A stretch of DNA of 53,966 nucleotides from Cyanobacteria bacterium GSL.Bin1 (GTDB lineage: Bacteria; Cyanobacteriota; Cyanobacteriia; Cyanobacteriales; Rubidibacteraceae): positions 1-53,966 of the forward strand of contig JAAANX010000172.1 of NCBI GenBank assembly GCA_009909085.1, in the 5' to 3' direction. The translations under genes and the position numbers were made by a program. Each line of letters begins with the position of its first letter. The stretch's first letter is position 1. Under the pieces are notes generated by a model. That model was not told where the DNA came from and ran no database searches. It was given only the letters and a program-made list of their open reading frames with translations. Below, piece by piece: positions 10,503-19,855 of this stretch.

Positions 10503-10539
10503 AAAAATGCTGTTTTAGTTTATTTAAAACAGCATTTTT
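10503..10539 (-). terminator. rho-independent terminator after the VKOR gene
   Basis: A perfect 15-bp inverted repeat (AAAAATGCTGTTTTA with its complement, 7-nt loop) ends in a U-run when read on the minus strand. It lies 34 bp after the VKOR-Trx stop. Its symmetric A/T ends would also work on the plus strand. Confidence 0.8.
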
Positions 10540-10573
10540 ATTAGTAACTCATAGGTAATCAGAGTAACTTATC

Positions 10574-11551
10574 TCATGGTAATTGATATTGGAAGTCTGT
10601 TGGTCCCTGATAATTAGAAAGTTGTGATAAACGTTCGAGACTTTGGGTCCCTCGATACAGTTCACCCTTAATTTCCCAGGTGGGGTAAGATTTAATTGCG
10701 GCGTCTTGACAGGCTTCTGGTTGCGGATCGATGCCTCGCGGATCGCATTCAATATAATTCACTTTGTCAAAAGCCGTTTTGCCAAATAGTTGTTTTTGCT
10801 CGAAACAGTGGGGACACCAAAATGCTCCATATTTTTTCGCATCGATCGCGCTTAAGTGTTCAGCAAGAGCAATTTCTGCGGGACCAGAAGTGGTGGTAAT
10901 TTCCCAGCCTTTGGGCGGTTGAGGAGCAGAGTCAGCTAAAGGAATCACACTTACTTCTTGATTAGAGGCATTAACGGTGTTATTGACATCAGAGTAAATC
11001 CCCAAGGTCCCAACTAAGGTCACCATGACCACAATAATCCCCGTGAAAAACACTTGTCCTAAATCGTCCCAATCTTTACCGAGTAAGGTTAAGGCTAATA
11101 AGCTTAGAGAAAAGAAAGCTGACCCAATACAATAGGGGCAGAACGTTTGTAATTCAAAAGATAAAACATACATTAAGTAACCGCTAAAAGCAGTCATGGC
11201 GGTTGCCCCAATCAGGAGGAGGAACCAACTCCATTGTTCTAACTGTTTGCGCAGGCTTTTCTTTTGGTCTGCGTTGACAAAGAGAGGACCCAGAGAGAAA
11301 AGGACCATTGCGCTGTAAGCTCCAAACCCAAATAAACTTAAAGGCAGTCCAAAAACTGTCGCATAAGGGCTATTGAGGACATTACTGCAACTTTCCCCTG
11401 CTGCTTGGGCACCAGCGACACAACCTACCGTTTGACCAGTGAATTTTTGTACAGTGAGATAAGCAGTGAGAATAGCTCCCAAAAGCGCGATCGCGCCAAT
11501 TATTGGACGAGACCAGCGATAAATCCAAGGCGTAGAACGTCGTCGTACCAT
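10574..11551 (-). CDS. VKOR-thioredoxin fusion, thylakoid/periplasmic disulfide-forming enzyme
   Basis: Membrane enzyme that makes disulfide bonds in exported proteins and passes electrons to quinone, replacing DsbB plus DsbA. The VKOR half has four to five membrane helices, the loop cysteine pair Cys44 and Cys55, and the CPYC active site (138-141). After a fifth helix (about 168-186) comes a thioredoxin-like domain with CPHC (246-249). The 325-residue length is normal for the cyanobacterial fusion. The frame is open to a TTG at 11611 that overlaps the btpA stop, but ATG 11551, preceded by AGAGGA, suits the first helix better. It lies directly behind btpA, so co-transcription is likely. Confidence 0.93.
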   Translation of the reverse strand: MVRRRSTPWIYRWSRPIIGAIALLGAILTAYLTVQKFTGQTVGCVAGAQAAGESCSNVLNSPYATVFGLPLSLFGFGAYSAMVLFSLGPLFVNADQKKSLRKQLEQWSWFLLLIGATAMTAFSGYLMYVLSFELQTFCPYCIGSAFFSLSLLALTLLGKDWDDLGQVFFTGIIVVMVTLVGTLGIYSDVNNTVNASNQEVSVIPLADSAPQPPKGWEITTTSGPAEIALAEHLSAIDAKKYGAFWCPHCFEQKQLFGKTAFDKVNYIECDPRGIDPQPEACQDAAIKSYPTWEIKGELYRGTQSLERLSQLSNYQGPTDFQYQLP

Positions 11552-11607
11552 CAATGATTTCCTCTCACAAATTGCGAAATGGGATGAGAATAATTCAATC
11601 CTAGCAG

Positions 11608-12447
11608 TCAAGCTTTTGCCGAAAAGGGATACCGCTCTTCCGGGGGATTTTCGGTTTCTCGTACTGCTTCTACGAATTGACTAACTCGAATCGGATCAAT
11701 GGGATTGTGAATATTGCCATTCCGCTTCAGAGAACTGGCAACAATCACACCATCGGCTGCTTTGAAAAGACGAGGGACATTATCCCACGTTGCCCCACTA
11801 CCAATCAAAACAGGTTTACCAGAAGCCACACTAGCCGCAGTTTCCAAGTCTTCTAACCGAGGGGGGTCACCAGTGGTACCACCGGAAATAATGATGCCAT
11901 CTGCTAACCCTCGTTCCACCGTTTCTTGTACTGCCGTTGCTAAGGGAGGATTGCCCAACGGATAGGCATGTTTGACACAAACATCAGCAAAAATGCCAAT
12001 GTCTGAGCCCAATTCCCGTCGATAGCGCATTAAATCATGGGCTTCCCCTTCAATAATACCTTGATCGGTTGCCATAATACCGGTGAGTACATTCACCCGA
12101 ATAAACTGGGCATTGACACAAGACGCGATCGCGATCGCGCTTTTCGCATCATTGCGCAAAACATTAATCCCTACCGGTAACATCACCAAATTCATCACCC
12201 GTTGCACAATCAAAGTCATTGCGCTAACCACTGCCGGATCAACTTGATTTTTAGCAAAAGGAGCATCAAAGAAATTTTCAATAATAATACCGTCAACACC
12301 ACCGGCAGCTAAAGCCGTAGCTTCTTGTTCGGCACGTTCTCGGACAGCTTTTAAGTTACCGCCCCAACGGGGAGAAGAAGGAAGGGGCAGCAGGTGTACA
12401 ACACCAATCACGGGATGGGAAGTTTGAAAAATTTGTTCTAAGTCCAC
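11608..12447 (-). CDS. btpA: BtpA-family photosystem I biogenesis protein
   Basis: TIM-barrel-like protein of 279 residues. In Synechocystis the family member BtpA is a thylakoid-associated factor needed for stable accumulation of photosystem I reaction-centre proteins. Visible family blocks are VIGVVHLLPLPSSPRWGG, GGVDGIIIENFFDAPF, DVCVKHAYPLG and ISGGTTGDPP. No membrane helix or signal peptide is seen. It is followed at once by the VKOR-Trx gene, so a photosystem assembly factor and a disulfide oxidoreductase are probably expressed together. A double HIP1 site sits inside the gene near 12124. Confidence 0.93.
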   Translation of the reverse strand: MDLEQIFQTSHPVIGVVHLLPLPSSPRWGGNLKAVRERAEQEATALAAGGVDGIIIENFFDAPFAKNQVDPAVVSAMTLIVQRVMNLVMLPVGINVLRNDAKSAIAIASCVNAQFIRVNVLTGIMATDQGIIEGEAHDLMRYRRELGSDIGIFADVCVKHAYPLGNPPLATAVQETVERGLADGIIISGGTTGDPPRLEDLETAASVASGKPVLIGSGATWDNVPRLFKAADGVIVASSLKRNGNIHNPIDPIRVSQFVEAVRETENPPEERYPFSAKA

Positions 12448-12771
12448 GTTGTTTACTCGAACGCACTGCGAATAGAGTTCTTGAAGCAGTAACCAGGCGC
12501 AAATTATAAATTAATTACGTGATCCACCAGCTACTGTTTAACCCTAACCAACGGTCGCTGCAGGCAAGGGGTCGTCTGCAGAAATAACTTCCACAATCGG
12601 TTACCCCCACATCGGAAGGCCTTCCAACGTATTCTGCGACCACAAACTTTTTATAATAGCGGGTTATCGTCATTAAGACTACCACTATCTGACTCACTTC
12701 CGACACTGAGCAATCGCTCCTTACCTCAAACCATCCCAATCAAAACTCATATCTGAACTAAATCTAAAACT

Positions 12772-12879
12772 TTACCGCCGGGTTGTAAAAACAGTGGTAA
12801 ACATCATTAAGAAACCGCCAATCCCAATCAAAACGGCAATGGCGACTGGAATAACGTTCATCAATTGCTCTTGATCCAT
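12772..12879 (-). CDS. 35-residue single-helix membrane microprotein (unlisted small ORF)
   Basis: An ATG at 12879 opens a 35-codon frame ending in TAA. The product begins MDQEQLMNVIPV, continues as one uninterrupted hydrophobic, Gly-containing helix (about 9-31) and ends with two Arg. An AAGGA stretch three bases before the ATG could be a ribosome-binding site. The plan (short acidic N-terminus, one helix, positive C-terminus) resembles small photosystem, cytochrome b6f or NDH subunits, but I cannot match it to a named one. It lies between DUF1815 and btpA on the same strand. The function is unknown. Confidence 0.55.
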   Translation of the reverse strand: MDQEQLMNVIPVAIAVLIGIGGFLMMFTTVFTTRR

Positions 12880-12954
12880 GATTCCTTTATCCTTACTTAC
12901 TGCATCTACCAGTCTCTCAGACCAAGCTTGATCACAACCATCTGTAATTGAAAA

Positions 12955-13317
12955 TTAATGCTCAGTTTTTAGTAAGTGATGAGATTGAGAATGCGGTTCA
13001 ATATCAGTGGTACAAACTTGCGTTTTCACCAAATTCGCCAACTCTTGAAGTTGATTAATCGCTTCTGCACCTTCTAGTTTCATCAGTTCGCGGTCATCAC
13101 ACAGTTCTGTCCAAGTAATCCCATAATCAGACACCAGAAAGCGAATGAGGTGATTATCGCCTAAGCTAACCATGAATGAAGCACTATTCATTTCTTGACC
13201 ACAGGTGTAGCAAGATGCAAGGTAGCCCCGCCTTTCGAGAACAATCGCGAGGGCTTGTAAATTCATGACCAAGTCCTGAATAAATTGGCGATGTTGGTGA
13301 GCTAGTCGTGTAAACAC
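12955..13317 (-). CDS. DUF1815 family protein
   Basis: A soluble 120-residue protein of a family found essentially only in cyanobacteria. Recognisable blocks are FTRLAHQHRQFIQDLVMNLQ at the start, CYTCGQEMN, and SDYGITWTELCDDREL. The two cysteines in CYTCG could form a redox or metal site. The frame is open further upstream, but GTG 13317 follows a strong GGAGG six bases ahead and gives the usual N-terminus. The function is unknown. It is followed on the same strand by the 35-residue microprotein and btpA. Confidence 0.85.
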   Translation of the reverse strand: MFTRLAHQHRQFIQDLVMNLQALAIVLERRGYLASCYTCGQEMNSASFMVSLGDNHLIRFLVSDYGITWTELCDDRELMKLEGAEAINQLQELANLVKTQVCTTDIEPHSQSHHLLKTEH

Positions 13318-13323
13318 TTTTAT

Positions 13324-13328
13324 CCTCC
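13324..13328 (-). promoter_or_regulatory. ribosome-binding site that fixes the DUF1815 start
   Basis: A GGAGG on the minus strand is followed after six A-rich bases by GTG at 13317. This decides for the GTG over the longer open frame, whose first codons cover this site. Confidence 0.75.
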
Positions 13329-13528
13329 AGCGGCACACAATTTTCTTATTGTAGCCTATTTTTTAAGAATTTCTTTAGAATTTGTGACCGTTCTCCAATG
13401 ACAACAGTTATCTATACGCTAGCAAAGTTCATCCCAAACGACGCCAAGTAAGGTTCAGTTTGATCGATTGACCACTCAAATCAACAGTTGAGGAAGCAGA
13501 TTCAGTAAATTGATGACAAGCAATTTTC

Positions 13529-13558
13529 TTGTATTCCCTCTTTCCGATAAGATATAGA
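13529..13558 (+). promoter_or_regulatory. putative sigma-70-type promoter of acpP-fabF
   Basis: TTGTAT and TATAGA are separated by 18 bp, roughly 100 bp before the acpP ATG. The rest of the 13339-13655 spacer holds no ORF of interest. Confidence 0.4.
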
Positions 13559-13655
13559 ATGCTAAGAACAATAATTAACCAATGCTCGTAGCAGATTAAG
13601 GAACCGTATCATCGCGTGTTCCTCTGGTATTGAATGAATCAAGGAAGATTAACGA

Positions 13656-13910
13656 ATGAATCAAGAAACATTTAATAAAGTCAAAGGAATTGTTGCTGAA
13701 CAGCTCGAAATTCAAGATCAAGAAACGATTAAGCCTGAATCCAAATTTGCTGAAGATTTAGGCGCTGATTCCCTGGATGTGGTTGAATTAGTCATGGCTT
13801 TAGAAGAGGAATTTGACATCGAAATTCCTGATGAAGCAGCGGAAAAAATTGCCACGGTCCAAGCGGCAGTAGAATACATTGAGGAAAAAGCAGCGACTCC
13901 TTCTTCTTAA
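13656..13910 (+). CDS. acpP: acyl carrier protein
   Basis: An 84-residue acidic protein that carries growing fatty acyl chains on phosphopantetheine. The attachment serine is in the [10 protein letters not shown] motif. The downstream helices ([16 protein letters not shown]) are typical. An AAGGAAG ribosome-binding site precedes the ATG. fabF follows immediately, so the two form the common acpP-fabF unit of type II fatty-acid synthesis. Confidence 0.98.
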   Translation: MNQETFNKVKGIVAEQLEIQDQETIKPESKFAEDLGADSLDVVELVMALEEEFDIEIPDEAAEKIATVQAAVEYIEEKAATPSS

Positions 13911-13961
13911 GGTTCCGAGTGCATGACTCCGGTACACTCCCCAAAAAACACATCGAAAATT

Positions 13962-15218
13962 ATGGCAAATTCGCAAAATCAACGAGTGGTAGTGACGGGA
14001 CTGGGTGTTGTGGCTCCCGTCGGTAATACCTTAGAGGCATACTGGAACGCCCTCTTAGCAGGGCAAAACGGAATTGGCAAAATTACCCAATTTGACCCGA
14101 GTGCTCACGGGAGCCAAATTGCAGGGGAAGTCAAGGGATTTGACCCCCATGAATATTTAGACCGCAAGCAAGCCAAACGCATGGATCGGTTTTCTCAATT
14201 TGCCTTGGCTGCTAGTTTACAAGCCTTGAGTGATGCCAAGTTAGAAATCAACGACTTGAATGCCGATCAAGTTGGGGTAATGATTGGGACCGGAATTGGT
14301 GGGATTAAAGTGCTAGAAGATCAGCAAGAAGTGTATTTGAATCGGGGACCCAGTCGCTGTAGTCCCTTTATGGTACCAATGATGATTGCCAATATGGCAG
14401 CTGGCTTAACGGCGATTCATGTGGGGGCAAAAGGACCAAACTCGTGTCCAGTGACCGCTTGTGCAGCGGGTTCAAATGCAGTGGGAGATGCGTTTCGTGT
14501 CATCCAACGGGGAGATGCTCAAGCCATGATTTGTGGTGGAACCGAGGCAGCTGTTACCCCTTTGACTGTTGCAGGGTTTGCTGCTGCTAAAGCCCTCTCC
14601 AATCGCAATGATGATCCACAACATGCTTGTCGTCCTTTTGATAAAGATCGGAATGGATTTGTCATTGGTGAAGGATCAGGCATCTTGATTCTGGAATCCT
14701 TGGAACACGCGGCAGCAAGAGGGGCAAAAATCTATGGCGAAATAGTGGGATATGGGATGACCTGTGATGCTTACCATATGACTTCCCCGACTCCCGAAGG
14801 AACAGGAGCTGCTAAAGCGATCGCGCTAGCCCTCAAAGATGGCAATCTCAAGCCCGAAGACGTGAGCTATGTGAATGCTCATGGCACCAGTACCGCTGCT
14901 AATGATGTGACTGAAACCAAAGCGCTCAAAAAAGCGCTTGGAGAATCGGCCTATCGGGTAGCGATTAGTTCGACAAAATCCATGACTGGGCATTTACTCG
15001 GCGGTTCCGGCGGTATCGAAGCAGTGGCAACAGTCATGGCAATCGCGAATGACAAAATTCCCCCGACAATTAATCTCGAAAATCCTGATCCCGAATGCGA
15101 TCTCGACTATGTTCCTCAAATTGCCCGGGAGAGAGTTGTCAACTGTGCTTTGTCAAACTCCTTCGGATTTGGGGGGCACAATATTACATTAGCCTTTAAA
15201 AAGTATCCTTCTGGTTAA
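13962..15218 (+). CDS. fabF: beta-ketoacyl-ACP synthase II
   Basis: Cytosolic condensing enzyme that elongates acyl-ACP with malonyl-ACP. The catalytic triad is visible: Cys in CPVTACAAGS, His in NAHGTSTAANDVTET, and His in KSMTGHLLGGSGG. The C-terminal NSFGFGGHN block is also present. The frame opens at ATG 13923, only 12 bp after acpP; ATG 13962 (MANSQNQRVVVTGLG) matches the normal length of about 418 residues. It is the second gene of the acpP-fabF operon. Confidence 0.96.
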   Translation: MANSQNQRVVVTGLGVVAPVGNTLEAYWNALLAGQNGIGKITQFDPSAHGSQIAGEVKGFDPHEYLDRKQAKRMDRFSQFALAASLQALSDAKLEINDLNADQVGVMIGTGIGGIKVLEDQQEVYLNRGPSRCSPFMVPMMIANMAAGLTAIHVGAKGPNSCPVTACAAGSNAVGDAFRVIQRGDAQAMICGGTEAAVTPLTVAGFAAAKALSNRNDDPQHACRPFDKDRNGFVIGEGSGILILESLEHAAARGAKIYGEIVGYGMTCDAYHMTSPTPEGTGAAKAIALALKDGNLKPEDVSYVNAHGTSTAANDVTETKALKKALGESAYRVAISSTKSMTGHLLGGSGGIEAVATVMAIANDKIPPTINLENPDPECDLDYVPQIARERVVNCALSNSFGFGGHNITLAFKKYPSG

Positions 15219-15432
15219 ATGAGTTTTGTCAATATACAAACCACTCAGCATGAGTGCCTTCACCTGAAAAGGCGTCCGCTCTCAATTAGGATCAAAAACT
15301 CGCTTGCCCCTCAATCCCACTTTCTGTAAAGATAGAAGGGAATTATGGGCGCTGCTCAAATTTCGCTAGGGTTCTCGGAGAAAACCCATTAAAAAAATTT
15401 TCCAATAAACCGTAGTTACAGAAAAATCAGTT

Positions 15433-17451
15433 ATGGTCGCTGCTACTCAATCACTCGAACAACTTTGTATCAATTCAATCCGCTTTCTGGCGATTGATGC
15501 CGTCGAAAAAGCCAGTTCAGGACACCCGGGCTTACCGATGGGGGCTGCTCCGATGGCATTTGTCCTCTGGGATAAATTCCTGCGCTTCAACCCGAAAAAT
15601 CCCCATTGGTTCAATCGCGATCGCTTCGTTCTCTCCGGTGGACATGGGTGTATGTTACATTATGCCCTCCTCTATCTCACCGGTTACGATAGCGTCAGTT
15701 TAGATGATATTAAGCAATTCCGTCAATGGGAGTCGAAAACGCCCGGTCACCCTGAAAACTTCATGACCGAAGGGGTAGAAGTGACCACAGGTCCTTTAGG
15801 ACAAGGAATTTCTAATGCAGTTGGCTTAGCGATTGCAGAAGCTCATTTAGGCGCTCGCTTTAATAAGCCCGATTGTGAACTAGTTAATCACTATACCTAT
15901 GTGATTGCCACTGATGGTGATTTAATGGAAGGGGTTTCTAACGAAGCCTGTTCTCTCGCGGGACACCTCGGACTCGGCAAACTCATTGCTCTCTACGATG
16001 ACAACCACATCTCCATTGATGGTGAAACCGAACTCTCCTTCACCGAAGATCGGATGAAACGCTATGAAGCCCTGGGTTGGCATACACAAGTCATTGAAGA
16101 TGGCAATACCGATCTCGAAGGTTTGGAAAAAGCCATTGCTAATGCCAAAGCAGTGAAAGATAAACCCTCAATTATTGGTATCAGAACCATTATTGGTTTT
16201 GGCTCTCCCAATAAAGCCAACAGCCATGATGTTCACGGTGCTGCATTAGGAAAAGATGAAGTCGCAGCAACTCGGAAAGAACTGGGTTGGGAATACGGAG
16301 AGTTTGAAGTGCCTGAAGACGCCCTCAACCATTTCCGGAAAGCGGTTGATCGCGGCGCAGAAGCAGAGCGAGAGTGGAAACAACGCTTTGCTGAATATAA
16401 GGGCAAATATCCTGAAGAGGCAAAAAACTTCGAGCAACTGATTAATGGTGAACTGCCTGCCGGTTGGGAAGATGCACTGCCCACTTATACCCCCGATGAC
16501 AAAGCCGATGCAACTCGGAACCAGTCTGGAGCCGTTTTAAATGCGCTTTCTCCTGTCTTACCCGGCTTACTCGGCGGTTCAGCAGACCTCGCCCCTTCTA
16601 ATAAAACCTACGTTAAATCCAGTGGCGACTTCCAAAAAGGAGCCTACGAAAATCGTAACTTCCGCTTTGGGGTGCGGGAACATGGTATGGGTGCCATTTG
16701 TAATGGTATTGCCCATCATAACTCCGGCATTATCCCTTATGGTGCAACCTTCCTGATCTTTACTGATTATATGCGCGGCGCGCTCCGTCTCTCAGCGCTT
16801 TCGCGGGCAGGGGTCATCTGGATCATGACCCATGATTCAATTGGTTTAGGAGAAGATGGTCCCACTCACCAACCCGTTGAACATATTGCCTCTTTACGAG
16901 CAATGCCGAATTTAGCCGTTTTCCGTCCCGCTGATGGCAATGAAACCTCGGCTGCTTACAAAGTAGCGGTTGAGCGCGCAGTGGGCAATCCTCATGCACC
17001 GACTTTACTGTCTCTTTCTCGGCAAAAGCTGCCTAACTTAGCGGGAAGTTCCATTGAGAAAGCAGCGAAGGGCGCTTATGTCCTTTCTGATAGCAACGGT
17101 ACCCCAGAATTAATCCTGATTGGTACTGGTAGCGAAGTGGAACTCTGTGTGAATGCTGCCGAACAACTCCGTCAAGAGGGCAAAAATGTCCGTGTTGTTT
17201 CCATGCCGAGTTGGGAACTATTTGAGGAACAAGACCAAGGATATAAAGAGTCCGTCTTACCTCAAGTAGTGACGAAGCGAGTAGCGGTAGAAGCAGGAAC
17301 GACCTTCGGTTGGTGCCAGTATGTTGGCGCACAAGGCGCGGTCATTGGTCTTGATCGCTTTGGCGTTTCCGCCCCTGGTCCGGTTGCGATGGAAAATCTT
17401 GGCTTTACCACAGCGAATGTGGTCGCAACAGCGAAGAAAGTTCTCGGTTAG
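15433..17451 (+). CDS. tktA: transketolase
   Basis: Thiamine-diphosphate enzyme of the Calvin cycle and pentose phosphate pathway that moves two-carbon units between sugar phosphates. The 672-residue length is standard. Visible are the N-terminal [13 protein letters not shown] block, the ThDP/Mg site ([17 protein letters not shown]-type motif), and the transketolase signature in the second domain around [14 protein letters not shown]. The gene stands alone: a 214-bp spacer without genes precedes it and a strong terminator follows. Confidence 0.97.
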   Translation: MVAATQSLEQLCINSIRFLAIDAVEKASSGHPGLPMGAAPMAFVLWDKFLRFNPKNPHWFNRDRFVLSGGHGCMLHYALLYLTGYDSVSLDDIKQFRQWESKTPGHPENFMTEGVEVTTGPLGQGISNAVGLAIAEAHLGARFNKPDCELVNHYTYVIATDGDLMEGVSNEACSLAGHLGLGKLIALYDDNHISIDGETELSFTEDRMKRYEALGWHTQVIEDGNTDLEGLEKAIANAKAVKDKPSIIGIRTIIGFGSPNKANSHDVHGAALGKDEVAATRKELGWEYGEFEVPEDALNHFRKAVDRGAEAEREWKQRFAEYKGKYPEEAKNFEQLINGELPAGWEDALPTYTPDDKADATRNQSGAVLNALSPVLPGLLGGSADLAPSNKTYVKSSGDFQKGAYENRNFRFGVREHGMGAICNGIAHHNSGIIPYGATFLIFTDYMRGALRLSALSRAGVIWIMTHDSIGLGEDGPTHQPVEHIASLRAMPNLAVFRPADGNETSAAYKVAVERAVGNPHAPTLLSLSRQKLPNLAGSSIEKAAKGAYVLSDSNGTPELILIGTGSEVELCVNAAEQLRQEGKNVRVVSMPSWELFEEQDQGYKESVLPQVVTKRVAVEAGTTFGWCQYVGAQGAVIGLDRFGVSAPGPVAMENLGFTTANVVATAKKVLG

Positions 17452-17466
17452 TCGCAAGCCTAAAGA

Positions 17467-17504
17467 AAAAGTCACAGGTGTTATGACATCTGTGGCTTTT
17501 GTCC
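17467..17504. terminator. strong symmetric terminator after transketolase
   Basis: A 15-bp stem (AAAAGTCACAGGTGT with its partner, TATG loop, two G-T pairs) with A-run and T-run ends lies 15 bp after the tktA stop. Confidence 0.8.
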
Positions 17505-17561
17505 TTCGTCGATCTCAAATGAGTGAATTGTTACTACCAATTGATTAGAGTCTGGGAGTCG

Positions 17562-17590
17562 TGAGTAACCAATAACTAATGACCAATAAC
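17562..17590. repeat. AATAACTAATGACCAATAAC-type intergenic repeat
   Basis: Short repeat built on ATTGGTCATTAGT units. The same core recurs at 34194-34220 in the opposite orientation, and a looser relative lies at 43831-43854. It covers the first ATG of the gatD frame, which argues that this ATG is not the true start. Confidence 0.5.
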
Positions 17591-17599
17591 AAACCCTCC

Positions 17600-18385
17600 A
17601 TGGAACTAACCTTAGGCTGGTTATATCCCACTTTAATGAGTACTTACGGCGATCGCGGCAATGTCATCTGCTTACAACAACGCAGTCAGTGGCGCGATTT
17701 GCAAGTTAACATCGTTCGTCTTGATTTAGATGCAACGGCTGATGCCTTCCAGGATATTGATTTATTTGTGGGGGGCGGCGCCCAAGATCGACAACAAGAA
17801 ATTGTCATGCGAGATTTAAAGGGAGCCAAAGCCCAAATCTTGCGGAATAAAATCGAAGGCGGGACACCCGGCGTTTTTACCTGTGGTTCGCCGCAACTAT
17901 TAGGACACTATTATGAACCGGCTTATGGGGAACGCATTGAAGGGTTAGGAATCTTCGACTTAGTGAGTAAACACCCAGGCAACAAAGCGGACCGTTGTAT
18001 TGGCAATATTGTCTTTCGTTTAACGGCTTCTCCCCTGGCACAGATGGTACAAGCCCGTACCGGTGGACCGCCCATTGTCATTGGCTTTGAAAATCATGGC
18101 GGACGGACGTATTTGGGTAATGTGCAACCTTTGGGGCGGGTCATTGTTGGTAATGGGAATAATCAGGAAGATGGCTATGAAGGGGCATTTTATGGCAACG
18201 CGATCGCGACCTATGCTCATGGTCCCCTACTCCCCAAAAATCCCTTTCTTGCCGACTGGTTAATTGAAACGGCGCTGGAATTGAAATATCAAAAAACAAT
18301 CCAACTCTCGCCTCTAGAAGATGAGTTAGCCCAAAAAGCACGTAAAGCAATGTTTAAACGCTTAGAAGTTGGGAATTTAGCTTGA
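17600..18385 (+). CDS. gatD: lipid II isoglutaminyl synthase, glutaminase subunit GatD
   Basis: Class I glutamine amidotransferase (CobB/CobQ-like) that supplies ammonia to MurT to amidate the D-Glu of lipid II. The nucleophile is Cys95 in VFTCGSPQLLG and the catalytic His is in TYAHGPLLPKNP. The N-terminal LGWLYPTLMSTYGDRGN block is typical. A frame-matched ATG at 17579 lies inside an intergenic repeat, so ATG 17600 is preferred. The partner murT is not in this window, although the two are adjacent in many bacteria. The 3' end overlaps the convergent decarboxylase gene by nine bases. Confidence 0.88.
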   Translation: MELTLGWLYPTLMSTYGDRGNVICLQQRSQWRDLQVNIVRLDLDATADAFQDIDLFVGGGAQDRQQEIVMRDLKGAKAQILRNKIEGGTPGVFTCGSPQLLGHYYEPAYGERIEGLGIFDLVSKHPGNKADRCIGNIVFRLTASPLAQMVQARTGGPPIVIGFENHGGRTYLGNVQPLGRVIVGNGNNQEDGYEGAFYGNAIATYAHGPLLPKNPFLADWLIETALELKYQKTIQLSPLEDELAQKARKAMFKRLEVGNLA

Positions 18386-19855
18386 TTCAGCTTTCATGAC
18401 TTGTAATTCTTCCAAACTGGGGTCACTACACCCAGTCATACTCACTTGAGAGCCGAGTTGCAGTACCTGCTTTAAATAAGCAAGGGCTTCTTCTGTAATT
18501 GTTTCTCCAGGCATTAAAACCGGTATCCCCGGTGGGTAAGGACAAACCAATTCTGCACTAATTTTGCCCACTGTTGCGGATAAGGGGAGGGTTTCCTTTT
18601 CGCCAAAAAAAGCGTGACGAGGCGAAAGACAAGGGGCAAGCGGGGGTAAAGATGATAGGTTCAGGTTGATTTCTTCTGCTGTTTTCTTCTCTCTGAAAGC
18701 TCTCAACCCTGCTAATAAAGCTACTATATCTGTTTCTGTGTTACCAAAGGTAACAACAAAGGTCAGGGTTTTTGCGGTAGGTAATTCTGCCGTTACCCCA
18801 AACTGATGATGTAAAATTTCATCGGCGGTAAAACCGGTTAAGCCTAAGCCGGAAACATCAATGGTCAGGCGAGTGGGGTCAATGTTCCTGCAACCGGGTT
18901 GAGGAGACTGAGGAGAAAACAACGCTAATTCTGGAATGCTTTGTATTCCTGCTTTTGCCCGTTGGGCTAAGGTCAACGCTTGTCCGAGTAAGGTTTCCCC
19001 TGCTGTTGCCACTTGGTGACGCGCGGCATCGAGGGATACCAAGAGGAGATGACTGGGACTGCTTGATTGTAAACATTGTAGCGCTGCGGTGAGAGCCGTT
19101 GCACTGACTCGTTTTCCCTTTAAATGAAGTAAAGACGCCTGGGTGAGGGCGCCTAGGGTTTTATGTAACGACTGGATGACCACATCAGCACCGAGGGTGA
19201 GAGGAGAGGCGGGAAACTGCGGATGAAACCCAAAATGAGCGCCGTGGGCAGCATCCACAATTAGCGGAAGCTGATGAGAATGAGCAATTTGACTCAGGGC
19301 TTGAATATCAGCGCACACTCCTTGATACGTCGGAGAGGTAATGAGAACGGCTTTTGCTTGGGGATATTGCGCGATCGTTTGTTCTAAAGCGTCTGGTGTA
19401 ATGTTGTAAGGCAGATCAAATGTAGGATCATACACCGGGTGCATAAAAATCGGAATGGCACCTGAGAGAATTAATCCCGCGATCGCGCTTTGATGAACAT
19501 TACGCGGTAATATAATTTGATCCCCATTACGACAGGTCGCTAAGATTGCCGCCATCACCCCAGCGGTTGACCCATTGGTTAAAAACCAAGTTTGATCCGC
19601 CCCAAATGCCCCTGCTGCTAAATCTTGCGCCGTTTTCATGACTCCCTCTGCCGGGAACAAATTACCAAATTCTGGTAATTCCGGTAAGTCATAACGAAAG
19701 ACCGCCTCTCCCCATATATCTGATAACTGCGAAGCAATGCCTTTGCCTCGTTTATGCCCTGGAACATAAAATTCAGCATGAGGACGATTGCCACTTGCCT
19801 TTAGAACATCTAAAAGCGGAGTCTCACCTTGGGAGAAAGCATCAGCATCTGTCAT
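18377..19855 (-). CDS. Orn/Lys/Arg decarboxylase family PLP enzyme
   Basis: Fold-type I PLP enzyme of the Orn/Lys/Arg decarboxylase family. The PLP lysine is Lys232 in QSLHKTLGALTQ, and the PLP-contacting DAAHGAHFGFH stands just before it. The N-terminal FYVPGHKRGKG is the family signature. At 492 residues it matches the short cyanobacterial/Firmicute form without the response-regulator-like wing domain. Its ATG overlaps the stop of the upstream agmatinase-type gene (TAATG), so the two are translationally coupled. That suggests an arginine decarboxylase making agmatine for its neighbour, but lysine or ornithine activity cannot be excluded. Confidence 0.88.
   Translation of the reverse strand: MTDADAFSQGETPLLDVLKASGNRPHAEFYVPGHKRGKGIASQLSDIWGEAVFRYDLPELPEFGNLFPAEGVMKTAQDLAAGAFGADQTWFLTNGSTAGVMAAILATCRNGDQIILPRNVHQSAIAGLILSGAIPIFMHPVYDPTFDLPYNITPDALEQTIAQYPQAKAVLITSPTYQGVCADIQALSQIAHSHQLPLIVDAAHGAHFGFHPQFPASPLTLGADVVIQSLHKTLGALTQASLLHLKGKRVSATALTAALQCLQSSSPSHLLLVSLDAARHQVATAGETLLGQALTLAQRAKAGIQSIPELALFSPQSPQPGCRNIDPTRLTIDVSGLGLTGFTADEILHHQFGVTAELPTAKTLTFVVTFGNTETDIVALLAGLRAFREKKTAEEINLNLSSLPPLAPCLSPRHAFFGEKETLPLSATVGKISAELVCPYPPGIPVLMPGETITEEALAYLKQVLQLGSQVSMTGCSDPSLEELQVMKAESS

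Noticed and set aside
12515-12739. 74-codon minus-strand frame between btpA and the microprotein
   Set aside because: Cys/Arg/Ser-rich translation without structure, no good ribosome-binding site and no similarity recognised.
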